A stretch of DNA of 64,000 nt from Paenibacillus sp. RC67 (GCF_030020805.1 NZ_CP125098.1:5169501-5233500), one strand, 5' to 3'; shown: positions 27,918 to 37,240, numbered from the stretch's first letter. Notes: a model not told the origin generated them from the sequence alone. Made by a program: numbers and translations.

Positions 27918-28751
27918 CTATCCCTTAAGCCCTGAAGTGGCTATTCCATCCACGAAATAGCGTTGGGCTGCAAAGAATAATAGGATTTGAGGGATAATCG
28001 ATAAAAGCGACATGGCCAACACTTGCCCCCAGGAAACCGCTGACTGAGTGTCTATGAACATCCGTAAGGCAAGGGGTACGGTGAATTTATCAACTGAATT
28101 CAAATAGATAAGCGGACCGAAATAATCTTCCCAGTGCCATAGGAACGAAAAGATCATGACGGTAATTAGAGCAGGCTTCATTAAAGGCATAACAATGCGC
28201 CAATAAATTCCAAACCAAGTACAGCCGTCTATTTTGGCCGATTCATCCAACTCACCGGGAATGCCCCTTATAAATTGAATCAGCAAGAAGATGAAGAAGG
28301 CTCCGCCCATCGCGCTAGGTACGATAAATGGAAGGTAGGTGTTGATCCAGTTAAATTTATGAAACATAGTGTATTGCGGAATTAATGTCACCTGACTTGG
28401 CAGCATGATCGTCAGAAGTAGCAGCGAAAACCACATTTTTTTGAGTGGAAAATTCAATCTTCCGAAGCCGAAAGCAACCAAGCTGCTTGAAATCACCGTT
28501 AATATTGTCGTCGAAAGAGTCAGCTGTATGCTGTTTATATAAAAATAAGTAAAGGTATACTTGGGAAGCGCTACCCAGCCGTCCGAGAAGTTGCTCCATT
28601 GAAAAGTGCTGGGAAATATCCCAGGAGAGCTAAGCTCTGTGTTGGTCTTGAACGATGCACCGATCCACCAGAGCACCGGATAAAACATAATCGCACTAAA
28701 AATCAGCAGCAGCATATGGGTGAGCGGCTTGCTCGAGGTTAACGTCCTCAT
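27918..28751 (-). CDS. CUT1 sugar ABC permease (MalG-like)
   Basis: A 277-aa permease with six membrane segments. The N-terminal half has the SLVAFGFGRLNFPLKK segment typical of MalG-type subunits, the EAA loop is ESAKIDGCTWFGIYWRIVMPLMKPALI and the C-terminus is FVDGIATSGLKG. ATG overlaps the stop of the partner permease by four bases (ATGA), so translation is coupled. Last gene of a five-gene transporter/dehydrogenase operon starting at 33176. Confidence 0.9.
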   Translation of the reverse strand: MRTLTSSKPLTHMLLLIFSAIMFYPVLWWIGASFKTNTELSSPGIFPSTFQWSNFSDGWVALPKYTFTYFYINSIQLTLSTTILTVISSSLVAFGFGRLNFPLKKMWFSLLLLTIMLPSQVTLIPQYTMFHKFNWINTYLPFIVPSAMGGAFFIFLLIQFIRGIPGELDESAKIDGCTWFGIYWRIVMPLMKPALITVMIFSFLWHWEDYFGPLIYLNSVDKFTVPLALRMFIDTQSAVSWGQVLAMSLLSIIPQILLFFAAQRYFVDGIATSGLKG

Positions 28752-29701
28752 CGATTCCCTCCCGGCTCATTCTCGTAGAACACCCAATACTTGGAGGCTA
28801 TAAAATTGATTGCGGTCGCGATCGCCACAATGACCAGCAGTATCCAGGCTAACGCAGAGGCATAGCCCATATGAAGCGTCGCGAAAGCCTTTTGGTACAA
28901 GTACAAAGCATACATTTCCGTAGAATTAAGAGGGCCGCCGTTCGTCACAATGAATGCTGCAGTAAATGACTGGAATGAGTTAATGACACCCATAATCAGA
29001 TTGAAAAAGATAACGGGTGACAATAGAGGAAGCGTCACGGTAAAAAACTGCCGAAGCTTAGACGCGCCATCCACAGATGATGCTTCATAGAGTTCATTCG
29101 GAACTTGCTTCAGCCCCGCCAAAAAAATGATCATCGCAGAGCCAAACTGCCACACGCTCAAAGCGACCAGTGTACCTAGTGCGGTTCCCGGTGTTCCGAT
29201 CCAGTTTTTAGGGTCGATACCGAACAATGGAACAATGTGATTGATAAAGCCATTAATCCCGAAAATATTTTTCCATAACACAGCCACCGCAACACTGCCT
29301 CCAATGAGAGAAGGCAAGTAAATAATAGTTCGGTAGAAACCGATGCCCTTCATTTTTTTGTTGAGCAGCATAGCGACAAGTAGTGCAAAGATAAGCCTGG
29401 CCGGAACGGAGGTCAATACGAAAGTAAAGGTTACCTTCAAAGAATTGTAGAAAAAACGATCCTCCGATATCTCCTTGAAGTTCTGCATCCCTATCCACCT
29501 CGGTGGACTGAGAAGCGAGAAATCCGTAAACGTGTAGTAAAATGATTGAATCATAGGCCACACGGTTAATATAGCAAAACCAATCAACCATGGAGAAATG
29601 AACAAGTAACCTGCCAAAGGCGAATACGAATGATTATGTAATTTGGATTTCTTTACTTTATTTGAGGATTTGCTAACGGCCATCACAGATTCTTGATTCA
29701 T
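28748..29701 (-). CDS. CUT1 sugar ABC permease (MalF-like)
   Basis: A 317-aa permease with a cytoplasmic Lys/Ser-rich N-terminus, SPWLIGFAILTVWPMIQSFYYTFTDFSLL as first membrane segment and EAA loop EASSVDGASKLRQFFTVTLPLLSPVIF. ATG at 29701 has GGAG 8 nt upstream; an internal ATG at 29683 is less well placed. It lies 24 bp after the binding-protein gene and partners 27918-28751. Confidence 0.9.
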   Translation of the reverse strand: MNQESVMAVSKSSNKVKKSKLHNHSYSPLAGYLFISPWLIGFAILTVWPMIQSFYYTFTDFSLLSPPRWIGMQNFKEISEDRFFYNSLKVTFTFVLTSVPARLIFALLVAMLLNKKMKGIGFYRTIIYLPSLIGGSVAVAVLWKNIFGINGFINHIVPLFGIDPKNWIGTPGTALGTLVALSVWQFGSAMIIFLAGLKQVPNELYEASSVDGASKLRQFFTVTLPLLSPVIFFNLIMGVINSFQSFTAAFIVTNGGPLNSTEMYALYLYQKAFATLHMGYASALAWILLVIVAIATAINFIASKYWVFYENEPGGNR

Positions 29702-29725
29702 CCTATCAGCTCCGTTCTGCTGAGG

Positions 29726-31048
29726 TTATTTCTCGTATTTCTTGCCAGCCTTCACCAACTCGTCATAAGCTTGCTCCGGTGTGATTTTCTCAAACATTAA
29801 CCGTTCCCTGATATCCTTTTCATCTTTACCGAAATCCGCCCAGCCTGGTGCACCCGGATTGAATACTTGCGAATTCACAGCAGTTTTATTAATCATTTCC
29901 ACTGTCAGCTTGTCTCCAAGGCTAAATTTCGGCTGCAGCAGCGACACGATTTTATTCGTAATCGGAACGCCTCGCGTGGTGCCCCCGATTGTTCCTGCTT
30001 CGGGATCATTAATGAACCAGTCTATAAATTTCTTCGATTCCTCTTTATAAGGAGAATCCTGACCGATACTGAAGTAAAAAGTTGCTTTCAGCCATCCGCC
30101 CCCTTGTGCTGCTTTAGGCATTGCCGCCACACCGATCGCACCGGGCTTTAATTCTTCATACGCGGATACCTGTGCAGCATGCAATCCTTTAAACAATAAA
30201 TTGCCGTTAATCAGCATATCGGCGGTCGGATCTAAGTCCTTATCGGCCAACTGTACATCTGGCGGCGGCACGACGCCGGCTTTTCTTAACTGAGCAAATT
30301 TTTTCGTCCATTCGAGCCATGTTTCTTTGTCGTAATTAAACTTGCCTTCCAATGTAACAGGCCAGCCCTTTCCTTTGCTCAACTGGAACGCTGCATATTG
30401 GGTTGTATCGGTTGTACCGTCCTTGATGACATACTGCCCCTTACCGAGCTTCGGCTTGATCTCTTCTACCAGCTTGAAGAAATCATCCCATGTATAGCCG
30501 TCCTTCGGCGCAGCAACTCCTAACTTCTCTAGCGCGGCTTTATCATATATCATGCCCCACGCATTGTTGCCTAACGGTACAGCCGTCAATTTGCCTTTAT
30601 ACTTCCCGGTATCCAATAAGCTAGGATCAATGTCCTTGGTGTTGATACCGGAGGACAAGTCCGCAAGCTGACCTCTACCGTTCCAGTCGGCAAGCCAAGC
30701 GGCATCCATTTGTATAATATCCGGAGCGTTTTTGGCAGCAGCCTGGGTCGTCAGCTTGTCCAAATAACCGTCAAAACCTTGGTATTGCGTTTCAAAGGTC
30801 ACATTAGGATTCTTTTTTGAATAAAGATCCAATATCTTTAGCGTTGCATCATGCCTTGCTTGTGAGCCCCACCACATGACACGCAGCTTAATGGGCTTAC
30901 CCCCGGCAGGTGCGTCCGCTCCTGTTCCGGCCGGTTTGGCAGAAGGTTGAGCTTCTTCCTTCACACCGAGGGAACTGCAGCCTGCCGTTGAGATCGCTAG
31001 CACCAAGGATGCAATGACTACGGTTATATTTTTTAACACGATTTGCAT
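29726..31048 (-). CDS. Extracellular sugar-binding lipoprotein (CUT1)
   Basis: A 440-aa lipoprotein: lipobox STAGC (Cys24), a Pro/Ala-rich linker, then a family-1 binding fold (LRVMWWGSQARHDATLKIL, APDIIQMDAAWLADWNGRGQL, GYTWDDFFKLVEEIK, FFSIGQDS-type C-lobe). ATG after AAGGAGGAATAGCCT. It is encoded between the dehydrogenase and two permeases and is the specificity subunit of this importer. An MsmX-type ATPase would be supplied from elsewhere. Confidence 0.9.
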   Translation of the reverse strand: MQIVLKNITVVIASLVLAISTAGCSSLGVKEEAQPSAKPAGTGADAPAGGKPIKLRVMWWGSQARHDATLKILDLYSKKNPNVTFETQYQGFDGYLDKLTTQAAAKNAPDIIQMDAAWLADWNGRGQLADLSSGINTKDIDPSLLDTGKYKGKLTAVPLGNNAWGMIYDKAALEKLGVAAPKDGYTWDDFFKLVEEIKPKLGKGQYVIKDGTTDTTQYAAFQLSKGKGWPVTLEGKFNYDKETWLEWTKKFAQLRKAGVVPPPDVQLADKDLDPTADMLINGNLLFKGLHAAQVSAYEELKPGAIGVAAMPKAAQGGGWLKATFYFSIGQDSPYKEESKKFIDWFINDPEAGTIGGTTRGVPITNKIVSLLQPKFSLGDKLTVEMINKTAVNSQVFNPGAPGWADFGKDEKDIRERLMFEKITPEQAYDELVKAGKKYEK

Positions 31049-31154
31049 AGGCTATTCCTCCTTTGTTTTGAAACGCAAATGAAGTAGTCATTAGCTGCTG
31101 CGCCGTTATATACCCGGATACACAGCAGCCAGCTTCCTCAGATCATGCAGTCTG

Positions 31155-32336
31155 TTATTTGGAGAACGATTGTGTTATATCCTCTTCTATTGCAATAGAT
31201 GCCTCTTTATAGAACTTTGAAGACGATATGAGTTCCTTCAATAGCTCTTCATATTGATCTGAGTCAAAGGGCACCTCCACCATTTGCTTGGTGAAGGAAG
31301 AAAGCATAATGCCATTGGCAATGGTGACCGAATGGATTCCCTCTGTCCCCTCAGCAACCAATTCCCCTGTTCCTGTAACAATCCTGCTGATGAATTTCTC
31401 TGTCACAACCTTATGTCCTGACGGTACGTCTGTATCCACTTCGATCTCGGTTTCCTCACACTCCACATTGCCGAATCCTTGTGTCGTTTCTCTCAAATGC
31501 TGAAGCATAGAAATTTGGTTGAGGTACAGCAGCAGCTTATCTTTTTCGTAAACGAGCCGGCCGTTCTCTCCCACAATTTCTAGACGATTGACTCCTGGGG
31601 ATTCCGCCGTGGTCACTATAAAATGACCGATCATGCCGTTCTCATGCTCGAAATAGGCTGTAACCTCATCCTCTACTTCAATATGATGATACTTGCCGAT
31701 GTGAGCATGTCCGCTGATCTTGGCCGGCACTCCAAACACCCATTGATAAAAATCAAGGTTGTGTGGGCATTGGTTCGTCAAGATACCGCCGCCTTCTCCA
31801 GCCCAGGTTGCACGCCAGTCACCGCTATCGTAGTAAGCCTGCGAACGAAACCAAGCCGTATTAATCCACGATGCTCTAGTCAGCTGTCCAAGCTTACCGC
31901 TATCTACTATTTCTTTAATTTTCTTGTAAAAAGGAAGTGTTCGTTCCTGGAACATCATACCGAACACTAGCTCAGGGTATTGCTGCTTGGCTTTGGCATA
32001 AGCCGCGATAGTTCGCCGCGCATCATTTACATGAACCGCCAATGGCTTTTCACAAAGCACATGGATGCCGTATTCGAAAGCATCGATAGCGATCGTTGGA
32101 TGACTATAATGCGGTACCGCAATAATGACAGCTTGCAAACCGGAATGCTTAAATAACTCCTTATGATCGTAATAGGCAGTCGTTCCGCACTCCGATGCCA
32201 CTCGGTCTGCTTTTTCAACCACGAGATCACACACGCCTACCAGTTCTATCTGCTCAATGGCTTTAATATTTCGGATATGGGTTTTACCAATATTACCCAA
32301 ACCAACCAAACCTACTTTTATCTTTGAAGTACTCAT
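31155..32336 (-). CDS. Gfo/Idh/MocA family oxidoreductase
   Basis: A 393-aa dehydrogenase: Rossmann motif KVGLVGLGNIGKTH, CEKPLAVHVNDARR, and WRATWAGEGGGILTNQCPHNLDFYQWVFG. It is a close paralogue of the enzyme at 133-1299, with the same insert and a similar C-terminus. ATG after GGGAGGGACGACAG. It is the second gene of the operon, 18 bp after the TIM-barrel isomerase, and presumably works on the sugar brought in by the downstream transporter. Confidence 0.88.
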   Translation of the reverse strand: MSTSKIKVGLVGLGNIGKTHIRNIKAIEQIELVGVCDLVVEKADRVASECGTTAYYDHKELFKHSGLQAVIIAVPHYSHPTIAIDAFEYGIHVLCEKPLAVHVNDARRTIAAYAKAKQQYPELVFGMMFQERTLPFYKKIKEIVDSGKLGQLTRASWINTAWFRSQAYYDSGDWRATWAGEGGGILTNQCPHNLDFYQWVFGVPAKISGHAHIGKYHHIEVEDEVTAYFEHENGMIGHFIVTTAESPGVNRLEIVGENGRLVYEKDKLLLYLNQISMLQHLRETTQGFGNVECEETEIEVDTDVPSGHKVVTEKFISRIVTGTGELVAEGTEGIHSVTIANGIMLSSFTKQMVEVPFDSDQYEELLKELISSSKFYKEASIAIEEDITQSFSK

Positions 32337-32354
32337 CTGTCGTCCCTCCCTATT

Positions 32355-33176
32355 TTAGGACCAAGCCAAGCCTTCCTTTTGCAGCAGCTTTTTCAAGGCC
32401 TGAACAGCAATCTTAAAGCGCTCTGGTCCGCTATGCTCAGGAAACGCCTTGTGCAAATGCGGTTCAATTGACAAAAATCCCGAGAACTCCCGCTCCTTCA
32501 GTGCCTTCACGAATAAAGGGAACTCGCCGTCCCCGTCTCCTGCCGGGACAAATATCCGCGCTTGTCTGTCGGCATCTTTAATATGTACATATTCAAGGTA
32601 AGAGGATAGCAGCGGGTAAGCCTCACACATCGGCATGATCTCGTTCATTACGAAGTTTCCCGGATCGAAGGCCAACCGTAGGCTTGATGAACCACAATGC
32701 TGTAATATTTCTAAACAGCGTTCGTCTGTATTGCCATAGACACCGCTTTCATTTTCCAAAAGCAATGTAATGCCTTCCTGTTCGGCACGTTCAGCTAGCT
32801 GCTTCATACGGGAAAACACTTCGTCCCGGTAGTTCTCATGCGATTCATTGGGTGGAATAAAATAAGAGAACACCCGGATATAGCGTGTGCCCAGCTTCTT
32901 AGCGATAGCTAGAGCACGCTGTATTTTCTCAAGCTCCTTATCGAACGGATCCTGTATCGGGTATTTGCCAATCGGGGAGCCGATGGACGATACACCTATG
33001 CCTTTCTCATCGAGCGATGCTTTCAACTGGGTTAATTCATCTTCGGTTAAATCCATGACGTTCTTGCCATAAACGCCTCGTAGTTCCAAATGGGAAATTC
33101 CTTCGGCTGCAAGAACGTCCAACTGTTCTTCCAATTGACCAGAGATCTCATCTGCAAAACCTGTCAGTACTAGCAA
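32355..33176 (-). CDS. Sugar phosphate isomerase/epimerase family TIM barrel
   Basis: A 273-aa TIM-barrel protein. It starts LVLTGFADEISGQLEEQLDVL and contains LLLENESGVYG, LRLAFDPGNFVMN, YVHIKDADRQ and GFLSIEPHLH, the family's metal-ligand strands (Glu, Asp, His, Glu). The start is TTG at 33176, preceded by GGAGAGGTGAAG; no ATG is available nearby. It is the first gene of the operon, with a perfect cre box 23 bp upstream and the AraC regulator gene before that. Confidence 0.85.
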   Translation of the reverse strand: MLVLTGFADEISGQLEEQLDVLAAEGISHLELRGVYGKNVMDLTEDELTQLKASLDEKGIGVSSIGSPIGKYPIQDPFDKELEKIQRALAIAKKLGTRYIRVFSYFIPPNESHENYRDEVFSRMKQLAERAEQEGITLLLENESGVYGNTDERCLEILQHCGSSSLRLAFDPGNFVMNEIMPMCEAYPLLSSYLEYVHIKDADRQARIFVPAGDGDGEFPLFVKALKEREFSGFLSIEPHLHKAFPEHSGPERFKIAVQALKKLLQKEGLAWS

Positions 33177-33198
33177 ATGGCTTCACCTCTCCAATGAC

Positions 33199-33212
33199 TG
33201 AAAGCGATTTCA
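33199..33212. promoter_or_regulatory. CcpA cre box
   Basis: TGAAAGCGATTTCA matches the cre consensus TGNAANCGNWNNCW at all 14 positions. It sits 23 bp before the first gene of the transporter operon, so catabolite repression by roadblock or promoter occlusion is likely. Two further small palindromes, CAACTGCAGTTG (33211-33222) and TTACATAGTGTAA (33226-33238), adjoin it and may bind the AraC regulator. Confidence 0.75.
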
Positions 33213-33295
33213 ACTGCAGTTGATATTACATAGTGTAACAGGAGATGAAGGGCTTAAGTTACTTTCCCATTGACCAGGTTTGATATGAAATTGTT

Positions 33296-34135
33296 CTATA
33301 ATTGACTTTTTAATAGTCGGCGGTATTGATCCGGTGTCTTACCCTCCCATTGCTTGAATACTTTACTGAAATGAGAATGGTTTTTGAATCCAATGATATA
33401 GCAAATATCGGTCACGGATTTTTCCGGTTCAAGCAAAAATAAAATTTTGGCCTGATTAATTCTCCTCTTGTAAATATAGTGAAACATGGTCATACCCGTA
33501 GTCTCACGAAAAATACGCACTAAATAATACTTGTTGATATGCAAGGATTCTTCCAATTGATCGAGACAAATATCCGTCATATAGTTCTTTTCAATATAGG
33601 TCAGTGCGTTCTGTACATGCTGTTCTTTTTCCGAGGGGAAGCTCACTTCCACCTCTACCAATTTCATTAGAACTTGGCAGATGAATAGTAATGCTTCTAG
33701 ACAGACCACGCGGAACCTCTCTTGCGAGACGGCATCTGTTGTGCAGTATAGACGGTTCATTTTGCATAGAAGCTCTTCAAATTCAGCTCTCTGGGCTTCA
33801 TGGAGCTGTATTTTATAGTTACCGAGTCTCTCGAATGGCTCCAGTGGATTGACAGCAAACATATGATCTGATGCCGCACGAAAGTAACCCGGGTCAAAAT
33901 TAAGAAGGGTTCGGATATAAGGATAACCATCAAAGCTTTTAGGCATATGCAGTGTCAAACCATGCATGACGATGAGCGTTCCCGGCATTAACACGTGAAT
34001 TTTATCACCAATCAAATAATTTCCTTTGCCCTCATGAAAATAAAAAAATTCATAGTTATCATGGGATTGAAAGTGACCTTCCGGAACCGGAGCGCTTTTT
34101 AAATACTCGTACTGCAGTAAATACAACCGTTCCAT
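33296..34135 (-). CDS. AraC-family transcriptional regulator (cupin sensor)
   Basis: A 279-aa regulator. The N-terminal cupin-like sensor has HDNYEFFYFHEGKGNYLIG and MPGTLIVMHGLTLHM, and the C-terminal double HTH (about 180-278) has YMTDICLDQLEESLHINKYYLVRIFRE and IGFKNHSHFSKVFKQWEGKTPDQYR. ATG after GGAGGGATATGC. It lies 119 bp upstream of the isomerase-led operon on the same strand and is its probable activator in response to the sugar. Confidence 0.87.
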   Translation of the reverse strand: MERLYLLQYEYLKSAPVPEGHFQSHDNYEFFYFHEGKGNYLIGDKIHVLMPGTLIVMHGLTLHMPKSFDGYPYIRTLLNFDPGYFRAASDHMFAVNPLEPFERLGNYKIQLHEAQRAEFEELLCKMNRLYCTTDAVSQERFRVVCLEALLFICQVLMKLVEVEVSFPSEKEQHVQNALTYIEKNYMTDICLDQLEESLHINKYYLVRIFRETTGMTMFHYIYKRRINQAKILFLLEPEKSVTDICYIIGFKNHSHFSKVFKQWEGKTPDQYRRLLKSQL

Positions 34136-34673
34136 GCATATCCCTCCAGCATCGTAAAATAATGTAAGAATAGCTGCTTTGCCACTATTATATCATTCGC
34201 TTTACACTTACTGGATTACGAAATTAAGAGTTGAGATATGGGCACGAAAAATAAGTTTGACGCCGCCAGATCGGGTATGATAAGTCATCAGTCCGACTAG
34301 TTTAAACACCAATTCTTCAAAGTTCAGATTCCTTAAGAGAAATATCGTCCTGATGAATAACTTTATTCGGCTAGTGGACATGGGTACTTCACAAAGTTAT
34401 AGGGAGGATGGATCAATTCACGAACACTTTAACTTATACCGTTGAACCGGGTTTTTATTATCGAGGTGTAACCGCACATTGGATAAGAAAAAGAGTGGTA
34501 ACAATTCAACGGTTCTCATAACATAATTAACAGTAATAGGACAGGGATCTACCCTGTCCTATTACTGTTAATGTTGGTCACCGCTATATTATTGGCGATC
34601 GGGATACCATTCAACTCAAGGTCTAGGCTAGGGAACATATGGGAAAATTAGTATTTGATTCCCTACTGGTTTA
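34136..34673. other. Gene-free stretch with short palindromes
   Basis: No convincing gene. A 37-codon frame (34408-34521, plus) has GGGAGG touching its ATG and no recognisable product. CCGTTGAA near 34438 is mirrored by TTCAACGG near 34506. A perfect 21-bp inverted repeat follows at 34526-34572 and is listed separately. The stretch may be remnant mobile or regulatory DNA. Confidence 0.4.
34526..34572. repeat. Perfect 21-bp inverted repeat (hairpin)
   Basis: Two perfectly complementary 21-nt arms (34526-34546 and 34552-34572) separated by ATCTA. The arm begins ATTAACAGTAATAGG and ends in ACAGGG. There is no T-run on either side, so it is not a standard intrinsic terminator, although it might stop transcription from either direction. 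Confidence 0.75.
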
Positions 34674-35507
34674 TCATGATTTGCGGTACATACGGGGAGC
34701 CATTCCGACTTCTCTTGCAAAGAGTCTTGTGAAATAAAGCGGATCTTGATAGCCCACATCTCTTGCAATTTTCGAAATGGGTTCATTGGTGGAACGGAGC
34801 AGCTGCTTCGCTTTATCCAGCCTGACCTTGTTAATAAACTCGATCGGCGTGTAACCGGAATATTTTTTGAACAGAATCGAATAGTAGCTAGACGATAGTG
34901 ACGCCATAAAGGCGAGCTTATCGCGTTCTAAAGAAGATTGATAATGCTCCTGAATGTACTTCATCGAATCAGCTATGAGTCGAGCCGTCTCATCTTCATT
35001 GTGAAGCTTATAGCTCAACACTTCGCTCACCCATTTAAGCAGTGTCAAGAAGTGAAGTCTGACGGTCCATTCCGTACTCGTGTTCTTATCGTTCCACAGC
35101 TCATATAGCTGCTTAAGCCGCCTTTCCAGTTCTGCCAGATCCGCATAGAACGGAAATACACGATCGAACGGCAATGGAGCACCGTATTGGCCCAGCTTGA
35201 CCTGGTTCCCTTCCCATTCTATGGGATAATAAAGGAAATGGACGCTATAATACGTCAAAGGATCTTCCTGTGAGCTCGATAATACGATATGCTCATCAGG
35301 AGCCATATGCAGAATCGTACCTGGATTCAAGGTCCATTCCGTACCATTCATTTCAAAGGTGCCCTTCCCTCCAATGACACAAATAAAATTATAAATGCTG
35401 GTTTGCTTAAGCTCAAACCTGTACTTTCTTTGTTTCCAAAATAACTCCCCCCGAAGAAGCACCTCAATCATTTTAGGAAAAAATCGCTCAAAATACTGAT
35501 CATGCAC
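34674..35507 (-). CDS. AraC-family transcriptional regulator
   Basis: A 277-aa regulator with an N-terminal cupin-like domain (TSIYNFICVIGGKGTFEMNG, PGTILHMAPDEHIVLSS) and a C-terminal double HTH (about 180-277: LERDKLAFMASLSSSYYSILFKKYSG, ISKIARDVGYQDPLYFTRLFARE). GTG start at 35507 with GGGAG 9 nt before. It lies downstream of the orphan binding-protein gene, separated by a hairpin, and likely controls the neighbouring polysaccharide-degradation genes. Confidence 0.86.
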   Translation of the reverse strand: MHDQYFERFFPKMIEVLLRGELFWKQRKYRFELKQTSIYNFICVIGGKGTFEMNGTEWTLNPGTILHMAPDEHIVLSSSQEDPLTYYSVHFLYYPIEWEGNQVKLGQYGAPLPFDRVFPFYADLAELERRLKQLYELWNDKNTSTEWTVRLHFLTLLKWVSEVLSYKLHNEDETARLIADSMKYIQEHYQSSLERDKLAFMASLSSSYYSILFKKYSGYTPIEFINKVRLDKAKQLLRSTNEPISKIARDVGYQDPLYFTRLFAREVGMAPRMYRKS

Positions 35508-35552
35508 CTATCTCATCTCCCAAGATGAAGCAAGTTAATACTGCTATCATAG

Positions 35553-35597
35553 CACAGAACAGCATCCCCCCACATAGCAGGGAATGCTGTTCTTGAA
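35553..35597. terminator. Hairpin between binding-protein gene and AraC gene
   Basis: AGAACAGCAT and ATGCTGTTCT arms plus a C/G-rich inner stem (CCC/GGG). It is located 20 bp after the stop codon of the binding-protein gene. There is no clear T-run, so termination is likely but not certain. Confidence 0.5.
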
Positions 35598-35616
35598 AGA
35601 TGCTCTACATGCCGGC

Positions 35617-36933
35617 TTACTTCGCTTTCTCGGCAGCAATCGCTTTGTTGATCACCTCTTCGGCGCTGCGCAGCACGGTATTCAAATCTTTGCTTTCCAC
35701 GATAGCCTTCTGCAGCTCTTTCATGAACATGTTCTCGGCCTTGACATTCGTTAATCCCGGCTTACGGCCAGGCATGGCCGGTCCCACTTTATTAAAGGAG
35801 GCTGCCTTTATATTTTTGTCCTTATACATCGGATCGTTTTTCATAAACATTTTTTTGATTTCATCGTTTTTCAAGACCGGAAATACAGCCAAATCCGCAG
35901 CGAGCTTGGCCTGCATATCGTCTGAAGCAAGCCATGCCGCAACCTGAAATGCAGCGTCCTTATTTTTACTGCTGCTCGTTATATAGATATTGCGGAAATC
36001 GGATAACCGCCCGATTCCCGGCAGCTCCTTGTATGTAGGCATGCTGACGATATCCCACTTGAAGTCCCAATCCATAAAATTCCTGGATACAAACGTCGTC
36101 ATCGCTGAGTGTCCATTAATAAACTCTTTCCAATCCAAATCTTTATTAATTGTTGTGGAATCGAATTTCAGACCGGGAAGAGTATAAAACCGCTTCCAGT
36201 TCTCGCCGATTTTTTTCCATGTTTCCGTATTCACCGCCGCCTTATCTTCCGTCAAACTGAGAATAGGTTCTCCAAACGGATTCTGGGTGAAAAAGGTTTC
36301 CATCCAGCGATCGGAAAATCCGCGATATTGAATGCCTCCCTCGGCTCGGGTCATGAGCTTAGCAAGCTCGTAAACCTCATCCCAAGTCATGCCGTCTTTA
36401 GGATAAGGAACTCCGAACTTATCGAACAGATCCTTATTGTAATGCATCGTCCCTCCGCTCGTGCCGCTAAGCGGTATACCTCCAATAATGCCTCCTGTCT
36501 CATTTTTCATCATTTCAAAAGCCATAGGATCAATGTCCGACGTATCGAAACTGTATTTCTTTATCAGCTCGCTTACATCGTAAAGCAAGCCGGTCCTTTG
36601 CAGATCCGGAGTAGCTACTCCGCGTCCGACGAACAAATCCGGCATCTCTCCTGAAGCAACCAGCGTATCGATGGTTACACCACCTGTTCCCGTGCTCGAA
36701 ACCGCTTTCAAAGTATAGTTAGGAAATTTGGTCTTGGTTTGCTGGGCAATATAATCAAATTCGTTCTGTGACATAGACCACATGTAAAAGCTTATCTCTG
36801 CAGGCGTATTCACTACCTGAGCCAAGTCTGTCCGTGTCCTCTCTTGCTTATTATCGGCTTGTGTTCCCCCACTGGCGCACGCCGTAAGCATCAACGCGAC
36901 TGCCGAGAAAATAATGATCATTTTGTTGTTCAT
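35617..36933 (-). CDS. Extracellular sugar-binding lipoprotein (CUT1-type), orphan
   Basis: A 438-aa lipoprotein: lipobox LTAC (Cys19), then a family-1 binding fold (MPDLFVGRGVATPDLQRTG, VPYPKDGMTWDEVYELAKL, GIQYRGFSDRW). It is strongly similar to the binding protein at 4526-5836 and, like it, has no permease genes nearby. ATG follows AGGGGGTCTTCG. It has its own promoter (TTTACT-N17-TATAAT, 37043-37071) and a cre-like box in its leader. It probably feeds a permease pair encoded elsewhere with the products of the adjacent lyase and glycosidase. Confidence 0.87.
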   Translation of the reverse strand: MNNKMIIIFSAVALMLTACASGGTQADNKQERTRTDLAQVVNTPAEISFYMWSMSQNEFDYIAQQTKTKFPNYTLKAVSSTGTGGVTIDTLVASGEMPDLFVGRGVATPDLQRTGLLYDVSELIKKYSFDTSDIDPMAFEMMKNETGGIIGGIPLSGTSGGTMHYNKDLFDKFGVPYPKDGMTWDEVYELAKLMTRAEGGIQYRGFSDRWMETFFTQNPFGEPILSLTEDKAAVNTETWKKIGENWKRFYTLPGLKFDSTTINKDLDWKEFINGHSAMTTFVSRNFMDWDFKWDIVSMPTYKELPGIGRLSDFRNIYITSSSKNKDAAFQVAAWLASDDMQAKLAADLAVFPVLKNDEIKKMFMKNDPMYKDKNIKAASFNKVGPAMPGRKPGLTNVKAENMFMKELQKAIVESKDLNTVLRSAEEVINKAIAAEKAK

Positions 36934-36946
36934 CGAAGACCCCCTA

Positions 36947-36960
36947 TAAAAACGTTTTCA
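36947..36960. promoter_or_regulatory. CcpA cre-like box in the leader of the binding-protein gene
   Basis: TAAAAACGTTTTCA (TGAAAACGTTTTTA on the minus strand) fits TGNAANCGNWNNCW at 13 of 14 positions. It lies about 14 nt upstream of the ATG and downstream of the promoter at 37043-37071, a roadblock position. Confidence 0.6.
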
Positions 36961-37042
36961 AAATCCCACCTATTTCTTCTCCTGCTGCTTTAGATTTGCT
37001 TTAATTTTCAGAAACCTATACGATTAGTTAATTCTTAATTAA

Positions 37043-37071
37043 ATTATAAAATCTCTATTTATGAAAGTAAA
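37043..37071 (-). promoter_or_regulatory. Promoter of the orphan binding-protein gene
   Basis: Minus strand -35 TTTACT (37066-37071), 17-bp spacer, -10 TATAAT (37043-37048), in strongly AT-rich DNA between the terminator of the lyase gene and the binding-protein gene. Confidence 0.6.
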
Positions 37072-37175
37072 TGGATATCAGTTTTATATATATGGATAAT
37101 TAGTTGGTACATTTTTTATTCATAATGATGGCATAAGCACAAAAAAGGATACCAATTGGAAAGTTCGAACTCATA

Positions 37176-37218
37176 GTAAAAACCCAGCATTATCATCCCA
37201 AGGGAGCGATAATGCTGG
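37176..37218 (-). terminator. Terminator after the alginate-lyase-family gene
   Basis: Minus strand: CCAGCATTATC and GATAATGCTGG, an 11-bp perfect stem with a 13-nt loop, followed by GTTTTTAC. It lies 22 bp after the stop at 37241. Confidence 0.85.
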
Positions 37219-37240
37219 ATGAATGGGACTATCCGTGTTC

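Noticed and set aside
34408..34521. 37-codon plus-strand frame after GGGAGG
   Set aside because: The ribosome site touches the ATG, leaving no spacing, and the peptide is unrecognised; kept only as a note in the gene-free stretch.
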